Counted from the first letter of the stretch, positions 45,089 through 54,078 are shown. The stretch is DNA of 64,000 nt from JADFUS01 sp964600025 (GCA_964600025.1 CAZRHJ010000002.1:56882-120881); one strand, 5' to 3'. Notes: generated by a model not told the origin, from the letters alone. A program made the numbers and translations.

Positions 45089-46087
45089 ATGAGATACATT
45101 ATAAATAATTCAACAAACCCATATTACAATATGGCGTTTGATGAATACTGCTTGGAAAACATTATTTACGACGAACCATATTTCTTTTTTTGGCAAAACT
45201 CTCCATCTGTAATTATGGGTGCTAACCAAAATATATATAAAGAAGTAGATTTAGAGTATTTGGAGAAAAACAACATTAATTTAGTACGTAGATTTTCGGG
45301 TGGAGGTGCAGTTTTTCACGATGAGGGAAATGTAAACTTTACATTTATTGGCAAATACACCAACGAAAAAGAAGTTTTTGAACAATATATTGGCTATATA
45401 ATTGATGCCCTAAAAAAATTAGGTTTGCAAAATGTTGAAATGACTGGCAGAAATGATATTTTGCTTGACGGCAAAAAAATATCTGGTTGTGCAAAACGCA
45501 TTGCAGGAGATAGATGTATGGTTCACGGTACTCTTCTGTTCAACGTAAACACCGAAGCTCTAAAAAATGTACTAAATGGACCTAAGAGCAAACTTAGACT
45601 TCGTGGCACAGAATCTGTTAGCAAACAAGTAACTAATATCAAGGATTATTTGCCAAACATCAAAGATGTAAAACAATTCACACAAGAATTATCCCGCATT
45701 TTGTCTGACGACTTCAAAAACGAAATAGAAATCAGCAACGTCCAAAAAGAAAAAGTGTTGCAAATTAGCAAAGAAAAATACGCCTCAAAAACGTGGATTT
45801 ATGGCAAAATAGCTGAGTCAAATATAAGTTATGAAAACAAATTTGCGTGTGGTACGGTGGAAGTTGAATTAATGATTAACGACAATAAAATAAAGGAAAT
45901 ACAGTTTAACGGAGATTTTATTGGCAACAAGAACATCAAAGAACTCGAAAGCAAACTACTCGGACAAGTTTACACATATTCAAATATATTCAATATCATA
46001 GATGCCTCACAAGCATATAGATATTTAGACAAAATCACCACAAAAGAACTCACAGATTTTGTAATGGGAAGTAGTGCTACAAATTAA
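45089..46087 (+). CDS. lplA: Lipoate-protein ligase A
   Basis: Attaches free lipoate to lipoyl domains of 2-oxo acid dehydrogenases or GcvH through lipoyl-AMP. 332 aa: catalytic domain with NPYYNMAFDEYCLE, VIMGANQNIYKEVD, LVRRFSGGGAVFHDEGNVNF and the Lys region DGKKISGCAKRIAGDRCM, then the C-terminal accessory domain found in full-length LplA. Convergent with nqrF. Confidence 0.95.
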   Translation: MRYIINNSTNPYYNMAFDEYCLENIIYDEPYFFFWQNSPSVIMGANQNIYKEVDLEYLEKNNINLVRRFSGGGAVFHDEGNVNFTFIGKYTNEKEVFEQYIGYIIDALKKLGLQNVEMTGRNDILLDGKKISGCAKRIAGDRCMVHGTLLFNVNTEALKNVLNGPKSKLRLRGTESVSKQVTNIKDYLPNIKDVKQFTQELSRILSDDFKNEIEISNVQKEKVLQISKEKYASKTWIYGKIAESNISYENKFACGTVEVELMINDNKIKEIQFNGDFIGNKNIKELESKLLGQVYTYSNIFNIIDASQAYRYLDKITTKELTDFVMGSSATN

Positions 46088-46115
46088 AGAATTGTACTGT
46101 TCCCCAAATTACCTA

Positions 46116-46149
46116 AAAAATAGAGTGTTAGCTATAACACTCTATTTTT
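46116..46149 (+). terminator. lplA terminator, first of two related hairpins
   Basis: AAAAATAGAGTGTTA (46116-46130), loop GCTA, TAACACTCTATTTTT (46135-46149). It belongs to a 157-bp duplicated unit with the element that follows. Confidence 0.85.
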
Positions 46150-46154
46150 ACATT

Positions 46155-46254
46155 AAACTGGACTTAGAAACGTGTATATCTTAGGATATTTTATCGATAT
46201 AACGTAGCGTACAATAGTACGTGAGTTATGAGTATCGGTAAAATATACAAGAAT
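46155..46254. repeat. Palindromic interspersed element, copy 7
   Basis: Hairpin TATCTTAGGATATTTTATCG / TATCGGTAAAATATACAAGA with the core ATAACGTAGCGTACAATAGTACGTGAGTTAT (core in parts: AACGTAGCGTAC, AATA, GTACGTGAGTTAT). The left flank ACTGGACTTAGAAACGTG replaces the usual AATAAACTCG. Confidence 0.85.
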
Positions 46255-46272
46255 AATCTATCTAATAAAACA

Positions 46273-46306
46273 AACAACAGAGTGTTAAAAATAGCACTCT
46301 GTTGTT
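46273..46306. terminator. Second terminator-like hairpin in the lplA/nqrF junction
   Basis: AACAACAGAGTG (46273-46284) and CACTCTGTTGTT (46295-46306). Homologous to the hairpin at 46116-46149, with a T-A pair changed to C-G on both arms. Confidence 0.8.
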
Positions 46307-46309
46307 TTA

Positions 46310-46425
46310 TTAAATTGGACTTAGAAACTTGTATCTCTTAGGATATTTTGTCGATATAACGTAGCGTACAATAGTACGTGAGTTATGAGTATCGGCAAAA
46401 TATACAAGAGATACAAGTTTATAAG
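46310..46425. repeat. Palindromic interspersed element, copy 8 (tandem copy next to nqrF)
   Basis: Same layout as copy 7, with lower stem TTTTGTCGAT / ATCGGCAAAA where copy 7 has TTTTATCGAT / ATCGGTAAAA, i.e. a compensatory pair. It ends in CAAGTTTAT directly beside the nqrF stop codon (46426-46428). Confidence 0.87.
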
Positions 46426-47673
46426 CTAACTTCCGAAGTTATCATACATAATATTCTCAGCAGGAACACCAAGATTATCAAGCATCTTAACAATAGCAGA
46501 AGTCATCATTGGAGGTCCACACAAGTAGTACTCAATATCTTCTGGATTCTCGTGATTTTTCAGATACTCTTCAAAGATAACATTGTGGATAAATCCAGTA
46601 GGACCAGTCCAGTTATCTTCTGGTTTAGGGTCTGAAAGAGCCAAAGTATAATCGAAGTTAGGGAAATCTTTTTTGATAGCCTCAAATTGTTCCTCATAGA
46701 ACACCTCACGAAGAGAACGTGCACCATACCAGAAAGTAACAGGTTTGTTAGTTTTCTCAGTGTGGAACAAATGGAAGATATGCGAACGCATTGGAGCCAT
46801 ACCAGCACCACCACCAATAAACATTTTCTCGTTTGGAGTATCTTTAACGAAGAATTCACCATAAGGGCCAGAAATTGTAATCTTATCACCTGGTTTCAAA
46901 GAATAGATGTAAGACGAACAAATACCCGGATTAACGTGAGCAAATCCACCAATATTTTTGTCGAATGGAGGAGTAGCAATACGAATATTCAACATAATAA
47001 TGTTACCCTCTGCTGGGTGGTTAGCCATAGAATAAGCACGGAAAGTTGGCTCTGGATTTTTGGCAACCAAATCCCAAAGTTTCATTTTATCCCAGTCCTC
47101 GTGATATTCTTTTTCTATATCAAAATCAGCATATTTAATTGCGTCATATTTTGGTATATCAATTTGAATATAACCACCTGAACGGAAATTCAACAATTCA
47201 CCTTCTGGCAATTTAACCACAAATTCTTTGATAAAAGTAGCAACGTTGTGATTAGAAACAACCTCGCACTCCCATTTTTTAACACCCAAAACAGCCTCTG
47301 GCACAACAATTTTCAAGTCTTCTTTTACTTTTACTTGACAAGCCAAACGCATTTTTTCTTGTTGTTGTTTACGAGTAAAGAAGTTAACCTCAGTAGGAAG
47401 AATATCTCCACCACCTTCAACTACTTGACAACGACACATACCACAAGAACCACCACCACCACAAGCACTTGGAAGGAATACTCCATTCTCGCCCAAAGTA
47501 CTCAAAAGAGATGAACCCGGTGTTACAGTTAATTCTTTTTTACCATCATTGATGTTGATTTTGACTTCACCCGATGGCATCAATTTGCTTTTTGCGTAAA
47601 GTAGTATTGCAACTAAGAACAATACCAACGCCAAAAAAGCAACGATTGAAACTATAATTGAAATTATATCCAT
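46426..47673 (-). CDS. nqrF: Na+-NQR subunit F (NADH dehydrogenase, 2Fe-2S, FAD)
   Basis: Electron-input subunit of the sodium-pumping NADH:quinone oxidoreductase. 415 aa: N-terminal transmembrane anchor (about 3-27), ferredoxin domain with [2Fe-2S] cysteines C71, C77, C80 and C112, FAD site RAYSMANHP, and NADH-binding GGGAGMAPMRSHIF. Last gene of nqrABCDEF, 26 nt after nqrE. Directly followed by element copy 8. Confidence 0.98.
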   Translation of the reverse strand: MDIISIIVSIVAFLALVLFLVAILLYAKSKLMPSGEVKININDGKKELTVTPGSSLLSTLGENGVFLPSACGGGGSCGMCRCQVVEGGGDILPTEVNFFTRKQQQEKMRLACQVKVKEDLKIVVPEAVLGVKKWECEVVSNHNVATFIKEFVVKLPEGELLNFRSGGYIQIDIPKYDAIKYADFDIEKEYHEDWDKMKLWDLVAKNPEPTFRAYSMANHPAEGNIIMLNIRIATPPFDKNIGGFAHVNPGICSSYIYSLKPGDKITISGPYGEFFVKDTPNEKMFIGGGAGMAPMRSHIFHLFHTEKTNKPVTFWYGARSLREVFYEEQFEAIKKDFPNFDYTLALSDPKPEDNWTGPTGFIHNVIFEEYLKNHENPEDIEYYLCGPPMMTSAIVKMLDNLGVPAENIMYDNFGS

Positions 47674-47699
47674 TTTTACTTTAATTTATCAGTTTAGAA

Positions 47700-48317
47700 T
47701 TATAGTTTGATACCAAGGAAAGTCATAAAGGCAATACCCATCAAACCTGTTAGGATAAATGTGATACCAGCACCTTTCAATGCAGCAGGCACGTTTGAGT
47801 AAGTGATTTTTTCACGAACAGCTGCCATAGCAACAATCGCTAACCACCAACCAATACCAGAACCAAATGCAAATACAGTAGCTTCTCCAAGAGTTTCGTA
47901 AGCACGTTGTTGCATAAACAATGAACCACCAAGGATAGCACAGTTTACGGCAATAAGTGGCAAGAAAATACCCAAAGAGTTGTAAAGTGAAGGAGTGTAT
48001 TTTTCTACAATCATCTCAACCAACTGAACAATAGAAGCAATAACGGCAATAAACACGATAAAGCTCAAAAAGCTCAAATCAATATGAGCATAATCTGCTC
48101 CCAACCAAGACAAAGCACCAGGAGATAACACATATTCGTTAAGCAAGTAGTTAGTAGGCACTGTAACTGCCATTACAAAAACAACAGCGATACCCAAACC
48201 ATTTGCAGTCTTAACTGTTTTAGAAACAGCAATATATGAACACATTCCAAAGAAGAATGCGAACACCATATTGTCGATAAAAATCGACTTGATAAATATA
48301 TTTAATAAATGTTCCAT
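47700..48317 (-). CDS. nqrE: Na+-NQR subunit E
   Basis: 205-aa six-helix membrane subunit. It has C26 (GMCSYIAVSK) and C126 (VNCAILGG), the positions that, together with those of NqrD, bind the intramembrane iron centre in the characterised complex. 13 nt after nqrD. Confidence 0.98.
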   Translation of the reverse strand: MEHLLNIFIKSIFIDNMVFAFFFGMCSYIAVSKTVKTANGLGIAVVFVMAVTVPTNYLLNEYVLSPGALSWLGADYAHIDLSFLSFIVFIAVIASIVQLVEMIVEKYTPSLYNSLGIFLPLIAVNCAILGGSLFMQQRAYETLGEATVFAFGSGIGWWLAIVAMAAVREKITYSNVPAALKGAGITFILTGLMGIAFMTFLGIKL

Positions 48318-48330
48318 TTTGTTCTATATA

Positions 48331-48987
48331 TTATTTATCACAAAGTGATTTGTTTTTACTACGTTGAACCCAAATAATAATACCCACTGCAATAAGTGCC
48401 ATTGGAGGCAACAACATAAAGGCATTGTTTGAATAAACACCACCATTAGCATAGTACCAAGATTCTGGTATAATTCTGAAATTCCAAAGTGTACCTGTTC
48501 CCAAAAGTTCACGTACAGCACCCAAAATCACAAGGATAAGACCATAACCAAGACCATTACCAAGACCATCAAGGAATGAAGGCCAAGGCTTGTTAGCCAA
48601 AGCAAATGCTTCAAGACGACCCATCAAAATACAGTTAGTAATAATCAAACCAACAAACACTGAAAGTTGTTTACTAACGTCATAAACATAAGCTTTAAGA
48701 ACTTGGTCAACCAAGATAACCAAAGCAGCTACGACAACCAACTGAACTATGATACGAATACGTGAAGGAATACCCTTACGCATAAAAGAAATTAACAAGT
48801 TAGCGAAAGCACATACAACTGTTACAGAAATAGCCATAACGAATGCAGGTTTAAGTTTCGCAGTAACTGCCAAAGCCGAACAAATACCCAAAATCTGAAC
48901 AGTAACAGGATTTGTTTGACTAAAAGGCGAAGTCAATAATTTTAAGTTTTTAGCCGACAACATCGGCTCTTTCTCTTTATTACTCAT
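48331..48987 (-). CDS. nqrD: Na+-NQR subunit D
   Basis: 218-aa membrane subunit paralogous and antiparallel to NqrE. C36 (LGICSALAVT) and C119 (ITNCILMGRLEAFA) are the matching cysteines of the intramembrane iron site. 14 nt after nqrC. Confidence 0.98.
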   Translation of the reverse strand: MSNKEKEPMLSAKNLKLLTSPFSQTNPVTVQILGICSALAVTAKLKPAFVMAISVTVVCAFANLLISFMRKGIPSRIRIIVQLVVVAALVILVDQVLKAYVYDVSKQLSVFVGLIITNCILMGRLEAFALANKPWPSFLDGLGNGLGYGLILVILGAVRELLGTGTLWNFRIIPESWYYANGGVYSNNAFMLLPPMALIAVGIIIWVQRSKNKSLCDK

Positions 48988-49001
48988 TTTGATAATAATT
49001 T

Positions 49002-49796
49002 TTACTGTTCAACATTAACATTCTCTACAACTTCCTCAGTTTGAGCAGCCATATTAGATGAACTTTTCATATTAGTAACAAATGCTTTATAGCCATTGTT
49101 AAGACAGTCAAACAACATATCTTTAACAGCATAAGAAGTAATTGTACCACCAGAAATAGCATCTACGGCATTGTCATTACCTTTCGAAGAACCAGCACCT
49201 TTCAATACGTCGATACCAACAAATTCGCCATCTTTGAAAAGATGTTTGTCGATAAATTGATTTTCGAACAATGGAGTTGCAATTTCTGCACCCAAACCTG
49301 GTGTTTCACTTGCGTGGTCGAAAACCACACCTGAAACAGTATTAAAATCATCTGCAATAGCAATGTAGCCCCAAATTGGACCCCACAAACCAGTACCATT
49401 AACTGGGAAAATATAGTTTTTCTTACCATCAGTAGTCTGACTAACAAAAACTGGCATTTTACGAGCTTCTGCTGGTTGAGCAAAAACAGATGCGATATTT
49501 ACAAGTGCATCAAAAGTTTCTTTACTATCAGTAGAAACTTTTTCGCCATTAACATCTACAAGAAAACTCTCTTTAATAATATTATTGTATTGATTTTCGA
49601 CAGCGGTGTTATAATCAATGTTAGCATCAATTTGGAATTGATTAACAGATTGAAGAATAGCACCCATTTTCTCAATCTCAACATTTTTTTGTTGAAGAGG
49701 TTTAAGTGTCAAAGACACAAAAGATAGAACAGCGGCTACAACGACTACCAAAATAGTAGCGTAAATAATTATATAAGAATTTGATTGTTTATTCAT
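49002..49796 (-). CDS. nqrC: Na+-NQR subunit C (covalent FMN)
   Basis: 264-aa periplasmic-facing subunit with one N-terminal transmembrane helix (about 8-30). The FMN attachment site is T218 in ISGGTITS; many family members have SGAT at this place, so the Gly before Thr is a small deviation. ApbE, which would transfer FMN, is not in the window. 15 nt after nqrB. Confidence 0.97.
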   Translation of the reverse strand: MNKQSNSYIIIYATILVVVVAAVLSFVSLTLKPLQQKNVEIEKMGAILQSVNQFQIDANIDYNTAVENQYNNIIKESFLVDVNGEKVSTDSKETFDALVNIASVFAQPAEARKMPVFVSQTTDGKKNYIFPVNGTGLWGPIWGYIAIADDFNTVSGVVFDHASETPGLGAEIATPLFENQFIDKHLFKDGEFVGIDVLKGAGSSKGNDNAVDAISGGTITSYAVKDMLFDCLNNGYKAFVTNMKSSSNMAAQTEEVVENVNVEQ

Positions 49797-49811
49797 TTCT
49801 TTAATCTCCTA

Positions 49812-50984
49812 TTATTTAGTAGTTACAGCTCGTTTGTTTCTTCTCTTGATATTTTTTGCTACAACGTTGTAGTCGATAAGTGGAGCCATAGCATTCATAA
49901 GCAAAATAGCCATCATCATACCTTCTGGATAAGCAGGGTTGATAACTCTCACCAAAACAGCTACAATACCAATCAAAGCACCATATATCCATTGACCAGT
50001 AGGAGTTTGAGCCGAAGTAACAGGGTCTGTTGCCATAAACACTGCACCAAAAGCAAAACCACCAATCAACAAGTGTTGGTAAGCAGGCATTGTCATTGCA
50101 ACATTAGCAGAATCAGCACCAACTACATTGAATAAAGTTGCCATAAGGAAACCACCAGCAAAAACGCTAAACATAATACGGTATGAAGCTACACCTGCAT
50201 AAAGCATAATAGCAGCACCAATCATAATAGCAATGAAAGAAGTCTCACCAATACAACCCGGCATAGTACCAATAACCCAATCCATAACACTTGTGTGAGG
50301 CATAACACCATTAGCAAGTTCAGTAAGAGGAGTTGCACCAGAATAAGCCTCAATTACACCTTCGCCTTTTGAAAGACCAGAAACCCATATTTTCTCACCA
50401 GAGATAAATGGAGTGTAAGCAAAGAACATAAATGCACGAGCAAGTAGAGCTGGGTTGAACACGTTCATACCAGTACCACCAAATACCTCTTTACCCAAAA
50501 TAACTGCAAAAGCAGTAGAAATAGCAATCATCCACAATGGAGCATCAACTGGCATAATCAAAGGAATAAGCATACCAGAAACAAAGAAACCTTCGTTCAC
50601 TTCGTGTTTGCGGATTTGTGCATAAAAAATCTCGATACCCAAACCAACGGCATAAGTAACGATGATAATAGGAAGAACTCTCAAAAATCCATACCAAAAC
50701 ATAGCAATTACAGATGTACTTTCGGCAGCTCCAACACTAAGGAAGTGTTGCAAACCAACGTTGTACATACCAAATAGCAATGTAGGTACAAGAGCAATAA
50801 CAACCATAAACATAGTACGTTTAAGGTCCATAGAGTCCTTGATATGACAACCAACTTTTGTTACAGTGTTTGGAACAAAGAACAATGTTTCGATTGCATC
50901 AAAGAAAGAGTGGAATTTTTGATATTTTCCTCCTTCTTCAAAATTCGGTTTAATTTTATCTAAATAATTTCTTAAGAATTTCAT
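49812..50984 (-). CDS. nqrB: Na+-NQR subunit B (covalent FMN, Na+ channel)
   Basis: 390-aa main membrane subunit with about ten helices. The covalent FMN Thr is in AYSGATPLTELANG. Other conserved segments are VFGGTGMNVFNPALLARAFM and FMATDPVTSAQTPTGQWIYG. 13 nt after nqrA. Confidence 0.98.
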   Translation of the reverse strand: MKFLRNYLDKIKPNFEEGGKYQKFHSFFDAIETLFFVPNTVTKVGCHIKDSMDLKRTMFMVVIALVPTLLFGMYNVGLQHFLSVGAAESTSVIAMFWYGFLRVLPIIIVTYAVGLGIEIFYAQIRKHEVNEGFFVSGMLIPLIMPVDAPLWMIAISTAFAVILGKEVFGGTGMNVFNPALLARAFMFFAYTPFISGEKIWVSGLSKGEGVIEAYSGATPLTELANGVMPHTSVMDWVIGTMPGCIGETSFIAIMIGAAIMLYAGVASYRIMFSVFAGGFLMATLFNVVGADSANVAMTMPAYQHLLIGGFAFGAVFMATDPVTSAQTPTGQWIYGALIGIVAVLVRVINPAYPEGMMMAILLMNAMAPLIDYNVVAKNIKRRNKRAVTTK

Positions 50985-50997
50985 ATCTCGTAAAGTT

Positions 50998-52365
50998 TTA
51001 GTTAAGCTCTTTAATCATTGAATTAATACCATTACGGATAATTGATTGTACGTCGATTTTTGAAGTACAAACAAACTCACAAAGAGCCATATCCTCCTCA
51101 ATAACCTCGTAGATACCCAAATTTTCCATTTTATCAATGTCGTTAGCCAAAATAGCTTTCAACAAATAAACAGGATAGATATCCATAGGAAGGACTTTTT
51201 CGTACTCGCCAGTAACAACGAATGCACGGTGTCCACCATTTTGGTTAGTATCAAGGCTATATTTTTTAGAAGGCATCAACCAAGAAAAATAGCTATGAGA
51301 TATTGAGAATTTGTGAAGACGAGGAGCAATCCAACCCATAAACTCGTGTTTATCACCCTCAGGAATAACTGTTACAACATTTTTGTAATAACCTAAGTGA
51401 TTAGCAAGAGATGATGTTTTACCAGTCAAAACATTTCCGTCAATCACACGAACCGAAGAATTAGCATCTTGTTCTTTGATGTTTGAAGCAGGAAGGAAAG
51501 AAGAAATTTCTGCACCAACAATTACTTTGTGATACTGAGGCTTTTTAACTTCCGAACCACTAACAGCAATAATCTTACGCATATCTACTTTGCCAGATGC
51601 AAACAAACGACCAATAAACAAAATAGCCTGAGCATCAACTGTCCAAATAATTTCACCTTTTGCGATTGGTTGAGTATTTGCAATTTGAATACCAACACAA
51701 CCAGCTGGGTGCATAGTGCTAAATGTATTAACAGTAGCAATTTCCGAAACTAATTGTTTGATATCCGAACGTGTTGCAGTCGAAACACCAATAACAAGGT
51801 TGTCTTGTGAAAGTTTTTTCAAAACTTTAAGTCCTGCTGTCAAATCTTCTTTTTCGTTACCAAGAATCATATCCATATCTGGAGCCAGAGGTGCCGAATC
51901 AAACATTGATACATAGATAGCACGTGGAGTATCATTCACAGAAGGAATAATACCATAAGGACGTTGAACCATATATGGCCACAAGCCTGATTTTAACATT
52001 AATTCTTTGATTTGCTCAACTGATAAAGAATCAATTGAAGGCACATCGAACTGCTCATACTCAGTTTGCACATCTGCATCAATTACAACGTCAAGAATCT
52101 TACGTTTCTCGCCACGTACAACCTCTTTAACTGTACCACTTACAGGAGAAGTGAACAATACCTCAGGGTGATACTTGTCGAACATAATTGCAGTACCTGC
52201 CTTAACTTTATCACCAACCTTCACCAAAAGTTTTGGTGTAATACCTTCAAAATCTGTTGGCATAACACCATAAGTTTTTGAGATATTAGAAGGCACAAGA
52301 ACTTTTTCAGCCTCACCTTCAAGTTTGATGTCGAGCCCTTTTTTAAGTTTAATAACTTTCGACAT
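50998..52365 (-). CDS. nqrA: Na+-NQR subunit A
   Basis: 455-aa cytoplasmic subunit, first gene of the operon. It begins with the barrel-sandwich part (IKLKKGLDIKLEGEAEKVLV) and has GVMPTDFEGITPKLLVKVGD and ATRSDIKQLVSEIATVNTFS. NqrA has been linked to quinone interaction in studied complexes. The operon nqrA-F is complete and ordered as in Vibrio, with gaps of 13-26 nt throughout. Confidence 0.98.
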   Translation of the reverse strand: MSKVIKLKKGLDIKLEGEAEKVLVPSNISKTYGVMPTDFEGITPKLLVKVGDKVKAGTAIMFDKYHPEVLFTSPVSGTVKEVVRGEKRKILDVVIDADVQTEYEQFDVPSIDSLSVEQIKELMLKSGLWPYMVQRPYGIIPSVNDTPRAIYVSMFDSAPLAPDMDMILGNEKEDLTAGLKVLKKLSQDNLVIGVSTATRSDIKQLVSEIATVNTFSTMHPAGCVGIQIANTQPIAKGEIIWTVDAQAILFIGRLFASGKVDMRKIIAVSGSEVKKPQYHKVIVGAEISSFLPASNIKEQDANSSVRVIDGNVLTGKTSSLANHLGYYKNVVTVIPEGDKHEFMGWIAPRLHKFSISHSYFSWLMPSKKYSLDTNQNGGHRAFVVTGEYEKVLPMDIYPVYLLKAILANDIDKMENLGIYEVIEEDMALCEFVCTSKIDVQSIIRNGINSMIKELN

Positions 52366-52429
52366 TTTATACTATTTTTAAATTAATTATTATTTTTAAG
52401 TTTCCTTTAAATATCAATCATTTATAATG

Positions 52430-52497
52430 GCAATAAATATACTTAAAATATATAAGTAAATATACTTACTACATAGCCACTACGAACTGCAAAATTA
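52430..52497 (-). promoter_or_regulatory. nqr operon promoter and leader repeats
   Basis: The minus-strand -7 box TAATTTTG lies at 52490-52497, giving a leader of about 115 nt before nqrA. Around 52438-52470 the leader has three copies of TAAGTATA/TATACTTA-type motifs in mixed orientation (ATATACTTA, TATAAGTA, TATACTTA), which could be an operator. Assignment is tentative. Confidence 0.4.
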
Positions 52498-52589
52498 AGT
52501 TTTTTTTCCATAACATCAAACATTTAGTGCTTATAATTAATAAGCAAATGATATTTTTTTAATTATTGTTATAATTTAAAAAATTAGAT

Positions 52590-52597
52590 TAATTTTG
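52590..52597 (+). promoter_or_regulatory. Promoter -7 box of the prenyltransferase gene
   Basis: TAATTTTG at 52590-52597 places transcription start near 52604, so the ATG at 52625 is the start and the upstream in-frame codon at 52595 is excluded. Confidence 0.6.
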
Positions 52598-52624
52598 TGT
52601 GATTTTACAAACATTTTCACTGCA

Positions 52625-53503
52625 ATGAATATAACAAACAAAACAAACAACTACCTAAAACTTGTAAAGTTCAGTCATACAATTTTTGCACTTCCATTTG
52701 CACTTATGGGATTTTGTTGGGCAATAACATCTACCGAAACTAATTTTGATTTAGGAATTTTTATCGGAATAATCTTTTGTATGGTAACAGCTCGAAATGC
52801 AGCAATGGCATTTAACCGTTTGGCAGATTACAAATTTGACAAACTAAATCCACGTACTGCCACACGTGAAATACCTCACGGAGTAATCAGCCCCAAACAC
52901 GCTGCTATATTCACTATCATAAATTGTATATTATTTGTCATAAGTGCCTCATTTATAAATAGTCTAACAGCTATTCTTTCGCCAGTGGCTCTAATTGTAA
53001 TTTTGGGATATAGCCTTGTGAAACGTTTTTCGTGGACTTGCCACTATGTTTTGGGACTTGCCTTAGGCATTGCACCAACAGCAGCATATATTTCAGTTAC
53101 TGGCAAAATTGATATGTTTGTAGTAATTCTCACACTAATAGTAACAAGTTGGGTAAGCAGTTTTGATATATTATATTCTTTGCAAGACGAAGAATTTGAC
53201 AGACAAAACAAACTTCATTCCGTTCCTGCAAAATTCGGTAGAAAGATAGCATTATTTTTGAGTGCGGCTTGTCATTCTATCACTATATTTTTTGTGCTTT
53301 GGCTTGGAATACTCTATTCACTGAACTATATTTATTGGATTGGAGCAATTATTTTTAGCATAATACTAATTTTTGAACATATTGTTGTTACTCCCAAAAA
53401 CATATCAAAAATAAATCTTGCATTTGCAACCCTAAACTCGCTGGGCAGCACAATCTACTGCACATTATCAATAATTTCATTTTTTGTTGGCACTATACAC
53501 TAA
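52625..53503 (+). CDS. UbiA-family polyprenyltransferase (MqnP-like, menaquinone synthesis)
   Basis: 292-aa membrane prenyltransferase with about eight helices. The two Asp-rich motifs are N-R-L-A-D-Y-K-F-D (NRLADYKFDKLNPRTATREI) and D-x2-Y-x2-Q-D-E-E-F-D (FDILYSLQDEEFD). It resembles the UbiA-like enzymes of the futalosine menaquinone route (MqnP), which would fit quinone supply to the neighbouring Na+-NQR; substrate is inferred. Divergent from nqrA. Confidence 0.9.
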   Translation: MNITNKTNNYLKLVKFSHTIFALPFALMGFCWAITSTETNFDLGIFIGIIFCMVTARNAAMAFNRLADYKFDKLNPRTATREIPHGVISPKHAAIFTIINCILFVISASFINSLTAILSPVALIVILGYSLVKRFSWTCHYVLGLALGIAPTAAYISVTGKIDMFVVILTLIVTSWVSSFDILYSLQDEEFDRQNKLHSVPAKFGRKIALFLSAACHSITIFFVLWLGILYSLNYIYWIGAIIFSIILIFEHIVVTPKNISKINLAFATLNSLGSTIYCTLSIISFFVGTIH

Positions 53504-53587
53504 AACTAAAATTAACTCTCTCGTCTATTTTTCACATACGCCAGATATACGTAAAATAGCATTTAGAGCAATGAATAGCATTGAATT

Positions 53588-53628
53588 AAAAAAACATAGT
53601 TCAGACTAAATCAGAACTATGTTTTTTT
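53588..53628 (+). terminator. Terminator of the prenyltransferase gene
   Basis: AAAAAAACATAGTTC (53588-53602) and GAACTATGTTTTTTT (53614-53628) with an 11-nt loop. Confidence 0.88.
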
Positions 53629-53654
53629 ATTTTCATTGGATAACAATGACTCAT

Positions 53655-54078
53655 TAGTATCTTAGGATATTTTGCCGATAGTCAGAACGTAGCGTACTGG
53701 CGTACGTGAGTTATGAGTATCGGTAAAATATACAAGATAAATGCAGTAATAAAAAAGTCCAAACAGCTATTTAAACTATCTGAACTTTTTTTACATTTCA
53801 CAGCTCTTAATAAGCTCAAATATCTTAGGATATTTTACCGATAGTCAGAACGTAGCGTACTGGCGTACGTGAGTTATGAGTATCGGTAAAATATACAAGA
53901 TAAATGCAGTAATAAAAAAGTCCAAACAGCTATTTAAACTATCTGAACTTTTTTTACATTTCACAGCTCTTAATAAGCTCAAATATCTTAGGATATTTTA
54001 CCGATAGTCAGAACGTAGCGTACTGGCGTACGTGAGTTATGAGTATCGGTAAAATATACAAGATAGTTGAGTCTTATT
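53655..54078. repeat. Tandem array of palindromic element plus hairpin, 163-bp period (copies 9-11)
   Basis: Two identical 163-bp units (53677-53839 and 53840-54002) and a partial third (54003-54064). Each holds the element hairpin (GATAGTCAGAACGTAGCGTA, CTGG, CGTACGTGAGTTATGAG) and a terminator-like imperfect hairpin AAAAAAGTCC...GAACTTTTTT (first copy 53751-53792). The first element has a left arm TTTTGCC, the next two TTTTACC, all opposite GGTAAAA. The right end AGATAGTTGAGTCTTATTT runs into the stop codon of the M28 peptidase gene. Perfect identity between units implies recent duplication. Confidence 0.92.

Noticed and set aside
46155..46425. Element hairpin as a kink-turn (tandem G-A pairs) in the internal loop
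   Set aside because: The internal loop is GTAG opposite TGA; it lacks 5'-GA-3' on both strands, so the kink-turn rule is not met.
53655..54078. Possible CRISPR-like array of repeats
   Set aside because: Units are 163 bp, identical, number only about 2.5 and have no variable spacers; no cas genes are present. It is a tandem duplication of the interspersed element.
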